A stretch of 64,000 bases of DNA, taken from contig NZ_PUHY01000014.1 in NCBI RefSeq assembly GCF_002967765.1, positions 397,747-461,746 of the forward strand, given 5' to 3'. This document shows, piece by piece, positions 54,048-63,461 of this stretch; position 1 is the first letter of the stretch; every line of letters starts with the position of its first letter. This stretch comes from Blastopirellula marina (lineage in GTDB: Bacteria > Planctomycetota > Planctomycetia > Pirellulales > Pirellulaceae). Both the position numbers and the translations under genes were made by a program. Under the pieces are notes generated by a model that ran no database searches, was not told the origin of the DNA, and saw nothing but the letters and a program-made list of their open reading frames with translations.

Positions 54048-56096
54048 TTATTCGTCTACGAACTGTCCTTTGCCTACCAGTTCCCAGTTTTCGTGATCGA
54101 ACGACCATTTCGCCTCGGTCGGGGCCAAGCGAATCCAAAGTCCGCGCTTTGTGTCGAACAGCTCGACGAATTCGCTTGTTCGCTTCAGCTCGCGGAATCT
54201 TCCCCACCGCTTTATGTTGGCGTTTTCTCTCCAGTTCTTGTATTCATCCCAGATGATGAATTCTTCTTGAGAGGCAATGAAAATGCCAGGACGCCCCGAT
54301 TCGTCTGATGGGTAGCGAAAACGCCACTGTGTAATCTCATCTGGGCTGGATGCCGTGTACGAGGGATCGTTAACTTCTGATAAGACACCTAAAACACGAG
54401 AGATTATGTTGGCTTCGTTTTGCAACGACTCGATTTTTGTGTCCGCCGCTAAGTCGGCTAACGCCTCTTGAGCTTGCTTGGTTTCCTCTGGGGGAAGAGG
54501 ATTGAGCGATGTGTACTTGGCGAGCGAGCGAAAACCTTGGAGAAGACGTTCATGTTGATCGGGCTGTGAATCACGCAGTGCCAGCGTGAGGGCATTTAGC
54601 CACAGTTCGCCCCAAGCTTCGTGTTCGGAAGACTCCTGGAAATCGTTCTCGGACAGGGGCTGACCTTGCAAGAGCTTGGCAACCATTTTTGTCGTGTGCG
54701 TGGCAAGCTGTTTCTTGACAGTAATCTCTTGAAGCTGATTCTGTTCGGCTCGACCTTTGCCTTGCTCAAGGGCTTTCATTTTGAGCTGGTCAACGCGAGC
54801 TTTTGCGAACTCGTGCATGTTACGGTAGACGAACGCTCGCGTCGCATAGAGATCAGAGTCGTTCGGTGCGAGATCGATACCTGCTGTAAGATCGGCAAGG
54901 GCATTTTGAATCTGACCCGATCGCCATTTCGCAAACGCACGATAATGGAACCAATCCGCGTTCTTAGGCTCCAGCTCGATGGCCTTCGTCCAGTTTGCGG
55001 CTGCCTCTGAAAAGCGACGCGTATTTTCTAAAGCAACGCCACGATAATAATAGGCGTTAACATCCTTCGGATTTGCGGCAAGGTATTTGTCCCAGTCCTC
55101 GATCGATTTTGCGTAGGCATGCATCTCGAAGAAGATCGTCGCGCGGAGCTTGGCAGCGGAAGATTTATCGGGGGAAAGCTCGATGTACTTGGTGGCATCG
55201 GCAATGGCGGACTCGTATTTGCCGGCCTCGGAATGAAATACAGCACGAACACGATACATACATACCATGCTCGGATCGCGATTGAGTACGTAAGTTGCTT
55301 CCTCGGAGGCGGCCGCGTAATCTCTCAAAGCGAATAATGCTCGGGCGTGATGATAGCGAGCAAGTAGGTTATCTGGGTCGTGTTGGATGACTTGACTCAA
55401 ATCGTCTTTGGCAATTTCCAAGGCTTGCGGTTCGTGTTGTGAGCCGAGGATAACATAAGCTCGGCAATACCGGGCCTGATGATGTTTCGGATCGATGCCT
55501 ATCGCTCGGTTGAACGACGCTTGGGCTTGAACTGGTCGCCATTGTTCGAGATATATCTTGCCTTCGGCGAACGATGTTTCCGCGTTGTGCGGATCACGCA
55601 TGACGGCCCTATTCATGTCGTCTTCGGCCTTTTTGAATTTGTTCTCCTTCTGCCAGAGATAACCACGGCGAATGAGTGTCTCGGCCGAGCTTCCCTGAAT
55701 CTCGATAGCCTCCGTCAAGTCGCTAATCGCAGCTTGCCTATTGCCCAGATTTTCATTAAGGCTAGCTCGGAGTAGCCAAAGTTCGGCGTCATCTGCGTCT
55801 TCCCTCAATTTCTCGGTTATCTCTTCAAGCTGCTTCTCTTGACGTTGCCGTTCTGCTTGAGCTTGCTTCGCGGCGATTCGCTGCAGTTCGGCATCCTTGT
55901 TCGGATCCTCGGCTGATCCCCCTGGCTTAAGTTTCCATGGGCCAACGGCAGCTTCGACGGCAGAGAGACTCTCTTCCTTACCTGGAGAGCAATCGGCCGC
56001 GACGACAATGGCCGATGCGTCCATCGACAGGAGGCCGATGCCAAGTAAAGAATAAGTGAGAAAACGAAGCGGTAGCCGGTAAACCGATTCGGACAT
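54048..56096 (-). CDS. Secreted TPR protein, fourth of the array
   Basis: 682 residues. It has a signal peptide (about 1-34, then DCSPG), a charged coiled-coil segment (about 60-100, ELQRIAAKQAQAERQRQEKQ), and about ten TPR units to residue 440. A helical region follows, then a C-terminal module that repeats in all four paralogues: RELKRTSEFVELFDTKRGLWIRL and DHENWELVGKG. It is the last of four tandem genes and the most divergent. AAAGGT lies eight bases before the ATG. Function unknown; TPRs suggest a binding scaffold in the periplasm or outside the cell. Confidence 0.85.
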   Translation of the reverse strand: MSESVYRLPLRFLTYSLLGIGLLSMDASAIVVAADCSPGKEESLSAVEAAVGPWKLKPGGSAEDPNKDAELQRIAAKQAQAERQRQEKQLEEITEKLREDADDAELWLLRASLNENLGNRQAAISDLTEAIEIQGSSAETLIRRGYLWQKENKFKKAEDDMNRAVMRDPHNAETSFAEGKIYLEQWRPVQAQASFNRAIGIDPKHHQARYCRAYVILGSQHEPQALEIAKDDLSQVIQHDPDNLLARYHHARALFALRDYAAASEEATYVLNRDPSMVCMYRVRAVFHSEAGKYESAIADATKYIELSPDKSSAAKLRATIFFEMHAYAKSIEDWDKYLAANPKDVNAYYYRGVALENTRRFSEAAANWTKAIELEPKNADWFHYRAFAKWRSGQIQNALADLTAGIDLAPNDSDLYATRAFVYRNMHEFAKARVDQLKMKALEQGKGRAEQNQLQEITVKKQLATHTTKMVAKLLQGQPLSENDFQESSEHEAWGELWLNALTLALRDSQPDQHERLLQGFRSLAKYTSLNPLPPEETKQAQEALADLAADTKIESLQNEANIISRVLGVLSEVNDPSYTASSPDEITQWRFRYPSDESGRPGIFIASQEEFIIWDEYKNWRENANIKRWGRFRELKRTSEFVELFDTKRGLWIRLAPTEAKWSFDHENWELVGKGQFVDE

Positions 56097-56205
56097 TTGT
56101 GGACCTTTATCTCGAAGCAGAAGCGAAGGAAGGATGCGAGGGTGGTGCCCACTCGGTCTGATCGGTTGCCAAGTTGGCTAAGCAATGGATATTGCCAAAC
56201 GACGC

Positions 56206-58305
56206 TTAATCGTCCTCGGAAACGCGGATAAGCGCCTTGCCAGAATACGTTGGCGGCTTCTTCACGTTCTTAGTATAAGATTCTCCCTCGCCCACTAACT
56301 TCCACTCGCTGCGATCTGTCGACTTTTCGTACTTCGTCTTACCGAGACGAACCCATGTTCCCGTCCGATACGAATACATCTCGACGTATTCTGCCGTGCG
56401 ACCAACTTCCTTGTAGACATCGAAAACGCGGACTTTCCCGCTTCCGTTGAATTTCAACTCGTCCCACATCACAGGTACCGCGCCGACATACTTGAAGTAG
56501 CCGGCTCGCCCCTCTTCGTCCGCGGAATACTCGAAGCGGTCGAAGCGGATCGGGTTTACGTGGTTCTTGAAGGTATTCGGATCGTTGATCTCAACTAGGA
56601 CGGGAAGTCCTTTACGTAAGATCAAGGCGTCCTGCTTCATTTCCTCAGAGTGATCATCCTCGACAATCGCATCGAGTGCGGCCATGGTGGGGGCAATGTC
56701 GATTTCGGTAACCGGCTGGACCATCACGTACCGAAGAAATGTTTGCATTGCCTCCATGCCGCGCTTTTGAACAGCTTCGTTCGGAGTAGTAAGCAATGGA
56801 GTAATTTCACCGAGCCAAACGGGAATATAGGCATCGTTGTTGGTGAATTTGCGGAACGCAGTGATGTCAAGTGATTGCCCATGACGGTGCGCAGCGACTT
56901 CTTCGACCACATGCTGGACAAGTTGTCGCTTCTCCTCGTCTTGTTCTCGGTAATACTTGCTCATTGTGTTCTGGCGACGATGCGTATGCGTTCGTGCCAT
57001 CCAGTTAGCGAACCGAGCTTTCGCATCCTCACCCATCGTCTGATAGACCGACTGACGTGAGTTCCAATACTGCGGGCTTAAGGGGTTAACACCTTCCGCC
57101 TTATCGATGTCGGCAAACGCATCGTCGTAACGATGCATGCTGACATAGGTTCGCGACCGTTCGATCAAGTGATCTGGGTTATCGGGCTGAAGCGAAATCA
57201 GCGCGTTCCAGTCTTCCAAGGCTTTGTCGAACATCCACAACTCGTCATAGCAGCGGCCCCGGAAGTAATGCCCGTCGATCGCGTTTGGCTCGGACTCAAT
57301 ATAAACATTCCAGTCGGCAATCGACTTCTCGAACTCTCGCAGGGCGTAATAAGATTTGGCCCGCAAACGGATACGAGAGACGATTTCCGGCTTGAAAGCC
57401 ATATAGCGTGTGGCATCGTAGATGGCGAGATCGTACCTTTCGAGTTGAGAATGGATTTTCCATCGTAATAGGTACAAGCACTCAAGATCGGGATCTTGGG
57501 TCTGAACGTAGTCCGCGACACGCGCCGCTTCTTCAAGTTGCCTCGTGGCATACAACACTTTCGCAAGATCGAAATGCGCTTTGAGCATCTCGGGATCGAG
57601 TTCGATGACCTGCTTTAGGTCGGCGGCCGCGAGCTGCAGGCCTTTGTCGTCGGGGCGTCCACCGATGATCACATAGGCCCGGTTGTAGCGAGCCATCTTA
57701 TGCTTTGGGTTGATCTTGATGGCTTTTGAGTAACTATCGAACGCCTCTTGAATCTTCCACTGTTCCCGGAATACTTCCCCTAAGGCGAAGTAGCCTGCGG
57801 CGCTTTTTGGATCGAGTTCGATGGCTTTTTCGGCATCCGATTCGGCTGGTTCAAACTCATTTTTTCCGAGCCACATGTGGGCTCGACGAATCAAAAGATC
57901 GGGGGACTCGCCTTGACGCTTCATTGCTTCGTTCAGGTCGCTGATTGCCGCGTCGTATCGCTTCAGCTTCTCGTATAGGCTGGCACGATGGGTCCAGATT
58001 TTGACGTTGTCTAAATCGGTTTGCAGGCGATCGGTCGTTCGGCGGAGGTCTTGTTCGAGACGTTCTCGCTGAATCCGCGCACGTTCTTCGGCCAAAAGCC
58101 GCAGGTCGGCAGAATTCTTTTCCTGCGCGGTTGGCTCTTCACTGGCAGGCTCGATTGCCCCGAAGAGGACTTCGATGCTGGGCAAATCATCGTTCGCATC
58201 TGGCTCACACCCGATGCTTAGCCTGGTGGATGGAATCGTGAGGCTTATCGACAACACAATTGCAAAGAATAACCGCAGCGGCAGTTGGCGAGCCGACATC
58301 AACAT
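56206..58305 (-). CDS. Secreted TPR protein, third of the array
   Basis: 699 residues; an alternative ATG at 58299 is possible. The signal peptide ends near residue 32, followed by GCEPD. The mature start GAIEPASEE, the coiled coil LAEERARIQRERLEQDLRR and TPR units (about 90-430) match the other array members. A central helical part and the C-terminal module (VGRTAEYVEMYSYRTGTWVRL, DRSEWKLVGEGES) follow, with a 20-residue extra tail. GGAG lies nine bases before the start. Confidence 0.85.
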   Translation of the reverse strand: MLMSARQLPLRLFFAIVLSISLTIPSTRLSIGCEPDANDDLPSIEVLFGAIEPASEEPTAQEKNSADLRLLAEERARIQRERLEQDLRRTTDRLQTDLDNVKIWTHRASLYEKLKRYDAAISDLNEAMKRQGESPDLLIRRAHMWLGKNEFEPAESDAEKAIELDPKSAAGYFALGEVFREQWKIQEAFDSYSKAIKINPKHKMARYNRAYVIIGGRPDDKGLQLAAADLKQVIELDPEMLKAHFDLAKVLYATRQLEEAARVADYVQTQDPDLECLYLLRWKIHSQLERYDLAIYDATRYMAFKPEIVSRIRLRAKSYYALREFEKSIADWNVYIESEPNAIDGHYFRGRCYDELWMFDKALEDWNALISLQPDNPDHLIERSRTYVSMHRYDDAFADIDKAEGVNPLSPQYWNSRQSVYQTMGEDAKARFANWMARTHTHRRQNTMSKYYREQDEEKRQLVQHVVEEVAAHRHGQSLDITAFRKFTNNDAYIPVWLGEITPLLTTPNEAVQKRGMEAMQTFLRYVMVQPVTEIDIAPTMAALDAIVEDDHSEEMKQDALILRKGLPVLVEINDPNTFKNHVNPIRFDRFEYSADEEGRAGYFKYVGAVPVMWDELKFNGSGKVRVFDVYKEVGRTAEYVEMYSYRTGTWVRLGKTKYEKSTDRSEWKLVGEGESYTKNVKKPPTYSGKALIRVSEDD

Positions 58306-58353
58306 CCGTGACGCTCCGAAAGAGTAATAAGACTGAGCGAAGGGGCTACGCCC

Positions 58354-58382
58354 AGGTTAGGGGGGAGAAGCGTCTGTTGCAA
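58354..58382 (-). promoter_or_regulatory. Putative promoter of the third TPR gene
   Basis: TTGCAA (58377-58382), a 17-base spacer, TAACCT (58354-58359). The -10 ends 48 bases before the ATG, the same distance as in the first two array genes, and a C-rich GC leader follows it. An alternative pair, TTGGGG and TATAAG at 58387-58415, also has 17-base spacing. Confidence 0.45.
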
Positions 58383-58511
58383 GCAACTTATACAGATTTA
58401 ATGGCATTTCCCCAAGCGTTGACGAAATCTTCCTTGGCGCCCGCCTGACCGGTGCAGGGTGATGAAACATGATCGGCACGGAAGTGGGTTGCAGTCGCCC
58501 TCTGGCAGGAA

Positions 58512-60563
58512 CTACTTAGACTTCTTCTCTTCCTCTTTCGGAGCGATCTTCCCTTGAGCGAGAACGGTCCAGTTTTTACGATCGCTCGACTTGAGCACTT
58601 GATCCTCCTCCAGGCGAATCCACTCGCCATCACGAAGACTTAGTAGTTCGATGTAGTCGCGAGTTCGCTTAATTTCGCGATATGCCTTTCCTTTATTTCG
58701 ATCGTTCTGGAAGTATATCCATTGGTAAGGCGTTCTACCTCGGCGTAAGCTTTGTGTGTTGCCAGACTCATCAACGGCGAAGTCAAATCGATCGAAAAAT
58801 AGGGCTCCTGGGGTGCTCATGCTCTGATTTGGATCATTCGCTTCTACTAGTGCAGCAAGTACTCTGGCTTCCAGTCGAGCCTTATTTCGCAACTGTTCTG
58901 GCTCATCGCTTTCCGCGATCTTCGTGAGCGCGGCGACCAACTTGTTCGATTCCTTTTCGGGCAGGGGATACAAGTCGACGGCTTCAATAAACATAGTGAC
59001 ATACTTCAGCTGATTTTCGATCGATGCCTTTTCGGGATTGGCCAATAGCTTGGAAAGGCCGATGGTCCACAGCAAGCCCCAATCTTCATGGTCGTCGTAA
59101 ATATTGGAACCAAACTGAGAATTCGCGAGTGGATCCTCAGCTTGTATTAAACCAATTTGTTTGTCGACATGTTTCACGAGTCGGATCCGTTGTTGCTCGT
59201 ACCGCGTTTCGGGATCCCCATTTGAAATATGATTATTGGAAGCCTTCTGGCTTTGAATCATCTCGGCGTTGGCTTTAACATACTCACCAATCATCTCATA
59301 GAACTCGCTCCGGGCACGAAAATATTGTGGGTACGATCTTGTGTCGATTGCTGGATTGATGTCTGCCAATGCACCTTCAATGTCACCTGCAGCGGCTTTG
59401 GTCTTGGCGCGCTCTTCGAGCCAATTGGACTTAAGTCTTGGACTTAGTTTCATGAGTGCCGTCCAGGCCGCGATCGATTCATCGTAGCGTTCTGTGGAAC
59501 GTAGGGCTTCGGCACGTCCTTGAATTGCATCGACATCATTCGGATACTCCTCAAGGTAGATCTTCCAGTCATCCAGCGACTTTTCGTATTTCCCCATACG
59601 AGAATAAATTTGTGCGCGGACTCCATGACGCGCCGCGATATTGGGAGAATAAGAGATGAACCGGTTGATGTCTTTCAAGGCAGCTCGGTACTTGCCCATG
59701 TTCATGTAGATTCGGCAGCGAAGGTAATACATGCATTCGGTATCTGGATTGTGTGAGAGGATATAGGTAGCCTCTCTTGCCGCCTCTTCGTTTCGCCACA
59801 TCGCGTGCAGAACTCGGGCAGCTTGATAGTGGGCGGCCAGCAAATCGGGGTCGAGAGTCAGCACTTTCTTCAGATCATTTGCCGCCGTTTCCAATTGCGT
59901 GCTGGAGGGACTCCCATCAACTAAGAGATAGGCTCGGTTATATCGCGCCAAAACATGATCGGGGTTTAACTGCAAGACTTTGTTGAAACAACTCTTGGCG
60001 GTCTCGGTGTCCCATTGCTCCATGAAGACTTTGCCCCGCGCGTAATGAGCTTCTTCGTTGTCAGGCTCCAGGCTGATCAAAAGATCGGCGTCCTCTTCCG
60101 CCTTCTCAAATTCATTCAACGCTAGCCACAGACGACCGCGCTCGAGCAAAGCATCTGTTGCCTTCGGATCACGTTTGAGGATTTCGGTATAGTCGCCAAT
60201 TGCAGCCTCACGTCGTCCTAGCTTCTCGTAGAGGTGCGCCCGCGTGTTCCAGAGATTGAGGTTATCAAGATTCGTTTGCAGGCGATTCGTAATCCGACGG
60301 ATGTCTTGCTCCAGGCGTTCTCGCTCGATTTTGAGACGCTCTTGCGCGATTCGCTTCAGCTCGGCATCCTTTTCGTCCTCAGTCAGTACTGGGAAGTCGC
60401 GTTCGATCGGGCCAGCCAACTCGGCAAGAGCTTTCCGCGAATTGCCTACCTCTGGCTCACAATCGGAGCCGACCGCGCGTGGTAACTCGAAGAGGGTAGC
60501 TTGAATGGAACCGAAGAGCACCAACGAACAAGCCACCCAGAAACGCATTCCGCAGACTAACAT
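58512..60563 (-). CDS. Secreted TPR protein, second of the array
   Basis: 683 residues. The signal peptide (about 1-28) is followed by SDCEPEVGN. The N-terminal motif GPIERDFPVL, the coiled coil LKRIAQERLKIERERLEQDIRR and TPR units (about 95-430, for example LEKLGRREAAIGDYTEILKR-like units) are shared with the first and third members. The C-terminal module has KRTRDYIELLSLRDGEWIRL and DRKNWTVLAQGK, then a Lys-rich tail. AGGA lies ten bases before the ATG. Function unknown. Confidence 0.85.
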   Translation of the reverse strand: MLVCGMRFWVACSLVLFGSIQATLFELPRAVGSDCEPEVGNSRKALAELAGPIERDFPVLTEDEKDAELKRIAQERLKIERERLEQDIRRITNRLQTNLDNLNLWNTRAHLYEKLGRREAAIGDYTEILKRDPKATDALLERGRLWLALNEFEKAEEDADLLISLEPDNEEAHYARGKVFMEQWDTETAKSCFNKVLQLNPDHVLARYNRAYLLVDGSPSSTQLETAANDLKKVLTLDPDLLAAHYQAARVLHAMWRNEEAAREATYILSHNPDTECMYYLRCRIYMNMGKYRAALKDINRFISYSPNIAARHGVRAQIYSRMGKYEKSLDDWKIYLEEYPNDVDAIQGRAEALRSTERYDESIAAWTALMKLSPRLKSNWLEERAKTKAAAGDIEGALADINPAIDTRSYPQYFRARSEFYEMIGEYVKANAEMIQSQKASNNHISNGDPETRYEQQRIRLVKHVDKQIGLIQAEDPLANSQFGSNIYDDHEDWGLLWTIGLSKLLANPEKASIENQLKYVTMFIEAVDLYPLPEKESNKLVAALTKIAESDEPEQLRNKARLEARVLAALVEANDPNQSMSTPGALFFDRFDFAVDESGNTQSLRRGRTPYQWIYFQNDRNKGKAYREIKRTRDYIELLSLRDGEWIRLEEDQVLKSSDRKNWTVLAQGKIAPKEEEKKSK

Positions 60564-60612
60564 GGGGCCACATCCTGAGCAGGGAAGTAACGATGAGGGG
60601 TGTGGCCATCCA

Positions 60613-60641
60613 CGTTAAGAGGCGGTACGTTAACCTGTCAA
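60613..60641 (-). promoter_or_regulatory. Putative promoter of the second TPR gene
   Basis: TTGACA (60636-60641), a 17-base spacer, TTAACG (60613-60618), followed by TGGATGG and a CACACCC run. The -10 ends 49 bases before the ATG. A perfect dyad lies further upstream at 60665-60687. Confidence 0.55.
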
Positions 60642-60664
60642 GGGAAAAACGTGTCTTTTTGAAG

Positions 60665-60687
60665 TAGGTGAAAGAGACTTTCACCTA
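60665..60687. promoter_or_regulatory. Perfect 10-base inverted repeat upstream of the second TPR gene promoter
   Basis: TAGGTGAAAG and CTTTCACCTA flank a 3-base centre. It lies about 25-45 bases upstream of the -35 element, where activators often bind. No T run follows on either strand, so it is not a standard terminator. Confidence 0.5.
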
Positions 60688-60767
60688 GGCACATCTTAAG
60701 ATCGGCCTGATTCTTCATGGAATGTGGTTATCGGGACCGCATACAAATACAACAGCCGATAAGCTAC

Positions 60768-62807
60768 TTACTTAGCGATCACTTTCCCTTCGCTAATCAG
60801 ATCCCAACTTTCCCGGTCTTTGGATGTTGTAGCTTTCGTCTCGCTCAGGCGTACCCAAACCGCACGATTCAGGTCAAACATTTCGATATATTCCGGCGTT
60901 CTTTTGATTTCCCGGTAGAAGTGCGTCGGCTGGCCGGGGATACTTTCGGTCCAGCGGTGTCCGTACTTTTTGAATTGAACAGGCTCGCCACTTTTACTTT
61001 CGAGATACTCAAACTTCTCGAACGACAAGCAGTTCGGTTCGGTTATCTTATTGTCAGGCTCGTTAACGGCCTTAAGTACTTGCAATGTCTTGATTTGGAC
61101 TTCCGCCATCTCTTTGATTTGTGGCGTGGGTTCCGACTCAGACAGTTTCCGCAAGGCGGCAATCGCTTGCTGAGTTTCCTTTTCCGGTAGCGTATGAATT
61201 CCAATAGAATTTATGAAGGTGTTCGAGGCGTCTAGTGTGCCTTGTTGGATCTTGGGATCCTTCGTACTTGCAAGCAATTGGGTTAACCCTTCGAGCCAAG
61301 GCCCAGTCCAGCCCTTCGCTTTGAAGACACTTGCGTTGTGATGCAGTGAGAACTTGTTGCCTTGCGTAGGAATTCCCTGTCTGACACGAGCAAGTTGTTC
61401 CTCAACATTCCGACGAAGTTCCAGTTGCTCGGCGGCGAACTCTTGTTCGAATTTGTCCAATCTGTTTTGACGCTTATATCCCGCCATCATCGCTTCATTC
61501 GCCATTGCGCGTGCTCGAGGAAACTCACCCATTTTGGTCAAAATATTTTCTAGATCCCCGTCTAACCCAGCGGGAAAATAGCTCACTCGTTTTGCGGCTT
61601 CAATGTCGGCCAGGGCTTCATCGTATTTGCCCATTCCGGCATAAGCACTCGCGCGAAACCTTATGAAGTCGGAATTGTTAGGCTCCATCTTGACGAGTGT
61701 ATCCCAGTCGGCTGCTGCTTCCTCGTACCTTCCTAAATAGCCGTAAGCTTTTGCTCGCGACTTATATGGCTGCCGGGCGTGCTTCATCACCGAGATGTAC
61801 TTGGTCCAATCTTTCACGGCTTTGTCGTACTCCTTGCGCTTTTCGTATACCAACGCCCGAAGGCCGTAGCGAAGCATGTCGTCTGGCTCGAATAGGATGT
61901 AGCGAGTAGCGTCGTGCAATGCTTGATCAAGTTTTCCCAAATCCATGTACGCTTTGCAGCGATACAGGTACGTGCAATCCGATTTCGGATCATCCCAGAT
62001 AACGTAATTCGCCTGTCTAATTGCCTCTTTCGGCCTTCCCGAAATATAAGCAGCTCGGACGTAGAAGTAGCGAGCCTGCATCATGTCAGGGTCTAATTCC
62101 AAAGCGGCGGCGAAGTCTTTACACGCTAATTCCGCCATTTCCTCCGTGATTCGCCCGTTGATTAAGATATAGCCCCGATGATAACGAGCCATCTTGTGTT
62201 GTGGGTCGAGTTTGATCGCCTTCGAAAACTCGTTATACGCATTTTGAGTTTCCCACTGCTCCTGAAAGAGTTTTCCGCGAGTGAAGAAAATGTCTGCATT
62301 TTGCGGCTCAAGCTTGAACGCTTGTAGAAGCGCGTCATCCGCTTTCTGGAATTCGTTGAGATCCTGCCAAAGATTCGCCTGGCGGATGAGCAGATCGACC
62401 GATTCTCCTTGCAACTTCATTGCTTCGGACAAATCACTGACTGCGGCTTCACGTCTTTCCAGTTGCTCGTAAATGCGCGCCCTGGTGAGCCAAAGTTGAA
62501 CATTCTTAAGAGACGTCTGCAAGCGATCGGTCACGCGTCTTAAATCCGCTTCCAAGCGTTCTCGCTGAATCGTCGCGCGCTCTTGCGTAATACGTTTCAA
62601 CTCTGCATCTTTCTGCGCTTCTTCCGTTTCGTCCAATGCCGCCCGTTCGATCGGACCGAATACCTCTTGGATACCACGCGGGTCGTTGTTGGGTTCTGGT
62701 TCGCAACCTGAGCCAAAGGCATTATATGTGGTGGAAACCGAACTTCCGAAAAGGATCATCCCTACGAAAAGAAAAGAGGAGATCGGTCGGCAGAGTTGTC
62801 CATTCAT
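60768..62807 (-). CDS. Secreted TPR protein, first of the array
   Basis: 679 residues from ATG 62807, which has AGGA nine bases upstream; an in-frame start at 62834 is less likely. Signal peptide about 1-35, then GCEPEPNN. It shares GPIERAAL, the coiled coil LKRITQERATIQRERLEADLRR, and TPR units (about 90-420) with the next two genes. Then comes a helical part with KETQQAIAALRKLSE and the C-terminal module KRTPEYIEMFDLNRAVWVRL, DRESWDLISEGK. It starts the four-gene array; the upstream gene is 87 bases away on the same strand. Confidence 0.86.
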   Translation of the reverse strand: MNGQLCRPISSFLFVGMILFGSSVSTTYNAFGSGCEPEPNNDPRGIQEVFGPIERAALDETEEAQKDAELKRITQERATIQRERLEADLRRVTDRLQTSLKNVQLWLTRARIYEQLERREAAVSDLSEAMKLQGESVDLLIRQANLWQDLNEFQKADDALLQAFKLEPQNADIFFTRGKLFQEQWETQNAYNEFSKAIKLDPQHKMARYHRGYILINGRITEEMAELACKDFAAALELDPDMMQARYFYVRAAYISGRPKEAIRQANYVIWDDPKSDCTYLYRCKAYMDLGKLDQALHDATRYILFEPDDMLRYGLRALVYEKRKEYDKAVKDWTKYISVMKHARQPYKSRAKAYGYLGRYEEAAADWDTLVKMEPNNSDFIRFRASAYAGMGKYDEALADIEAAKRVSYFPAGLDGDLENILTKMGEFPRARAMANEAMMAGYKRQNRLDKFEQEFAAEQLELRRNVEEQLARVRQGIPTQGNKFSLHHNASVFKAKGWTGPWLEGLTQLLASTKDPKIQQGTLDASNTFINSIGIHTLPEKETQQAIAALRKLSESEPTPQIKEMAEVQIKTLQVLKAVNEPDNKITEPNCLSFEKFEYLESKSGEPVQFKKYGHRWTESIPGQPTHFYREIKRTPEYIEMFDLNRAVWVRLSETKATTSKDRESWDLISEGKVIAK

Positions 62808-62855
62808 GACAGAGATCCTACGGCATGGAGTCAAGACGAGTGGGTGCGTCCATCC

Positions 62856-62883
62856 AAGGTAGGGGGTGCCCGTCGAAAGTCAA
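62856..62883 (-). promoter_or_regulatory. Putative promoter of the first TPR gene
   Basis: TTGACT (62878-62883), a 16-base spacer, TACCTT (62856-62861), then GGATGG and a CGCACCC run. The -10 ends 48 bases before the ATG. Confidence 0.5.
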
Positions 62884-62894
62884 GTAGTAAGGTG

Positions 62895-63425
62895 CTAATC
62901 AAGTGGCAGCATCGGTCTTGGATGATCCCACTGTCGGGCGTCGGCGATCTCTTTATATCGCTTCCGCCAATCGGTACCGAACGTGTGTACGAACGCCGCT
63001 TCGATGTCGGGGGCATCGAGATACATGACCATGTGCGCTACATTGAAGAATGCTCGACCGTCCCTTGTTGCCAAGTCCAGATACTCTTCTCGTACGTCTC
63101 GAAACGAGCACATCTCGGCGAGCAAGTTTAGCGAAATATTTGCGAAGCGATTTTTGACGGTCCAATAGGGAGACTCTCGCGGTTCTGAACGCAAGTCGAC
63201 AAGCTCTTGCGGCACGATGCAGTCATCACGGTCGGTCACCACAAAAAAGCAATCGCCGACCCAGGAAGAGAGATGGAAACCCAACTTCACTTCAGGACTG
63301 AGAAGCGGTCCCAGTCCACGCGGACTCTCACCACGCAAGATCCAGCGCAAACTCGGACCTCCTAAATCAAAGGTGTCGAAGTACTGCCGTTTCGTGAGGT
63401 TGGCGACTAGGTAATCGATACTCAT
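62895..63425 (-). CDS. Protein of unknown function
   Basis: 176 residues. No signal peptide or membrane helix is seen, and no family is recognised. It is a mixed alpha/beta protein with many aromatic residues (SYWTVKN-like and HMVMYLDAPDIEAAF segments) ending ARQWDHPRPMLPLD. It is on the same strand and 87 bases upstream of the first TPR gene, and could be cotranscribed with it, although that gene has its own promoter-like signals. No clear Shine-Dalgarno sequence lies before the ATG. Confidence 0.65.
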   Translation of the reverse strand: MSIDYLVANLTKRQYFDTFDLGGPSLRWILRGESPRGLGPLLSPEVKLGFHLSSWVGDCFFVVTDRDDCIVPQELVDLRSEPRESPYWTVKNRFANISLNLLAEMCSFRDVREEYLDLATRDGRAFFNVAHMVMYLDAPDIEAAFVHTFGTDWRKRYKEIADARQWDHPRPMLPLD

Positions 63426-63461
63426 CGCGGCACCGATAGATCGACGGAAAGATGGAAAGTT

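Noticed and set aside
54048..62807. Lipoprotein signal (lipobox) in the four TPR proteins
   Set aside because: The conserved Cys is present but the residues before it (GSG, SIG, GSD, AAD) do not fit a lipobox; a normal signal peptidase I site is more likely.
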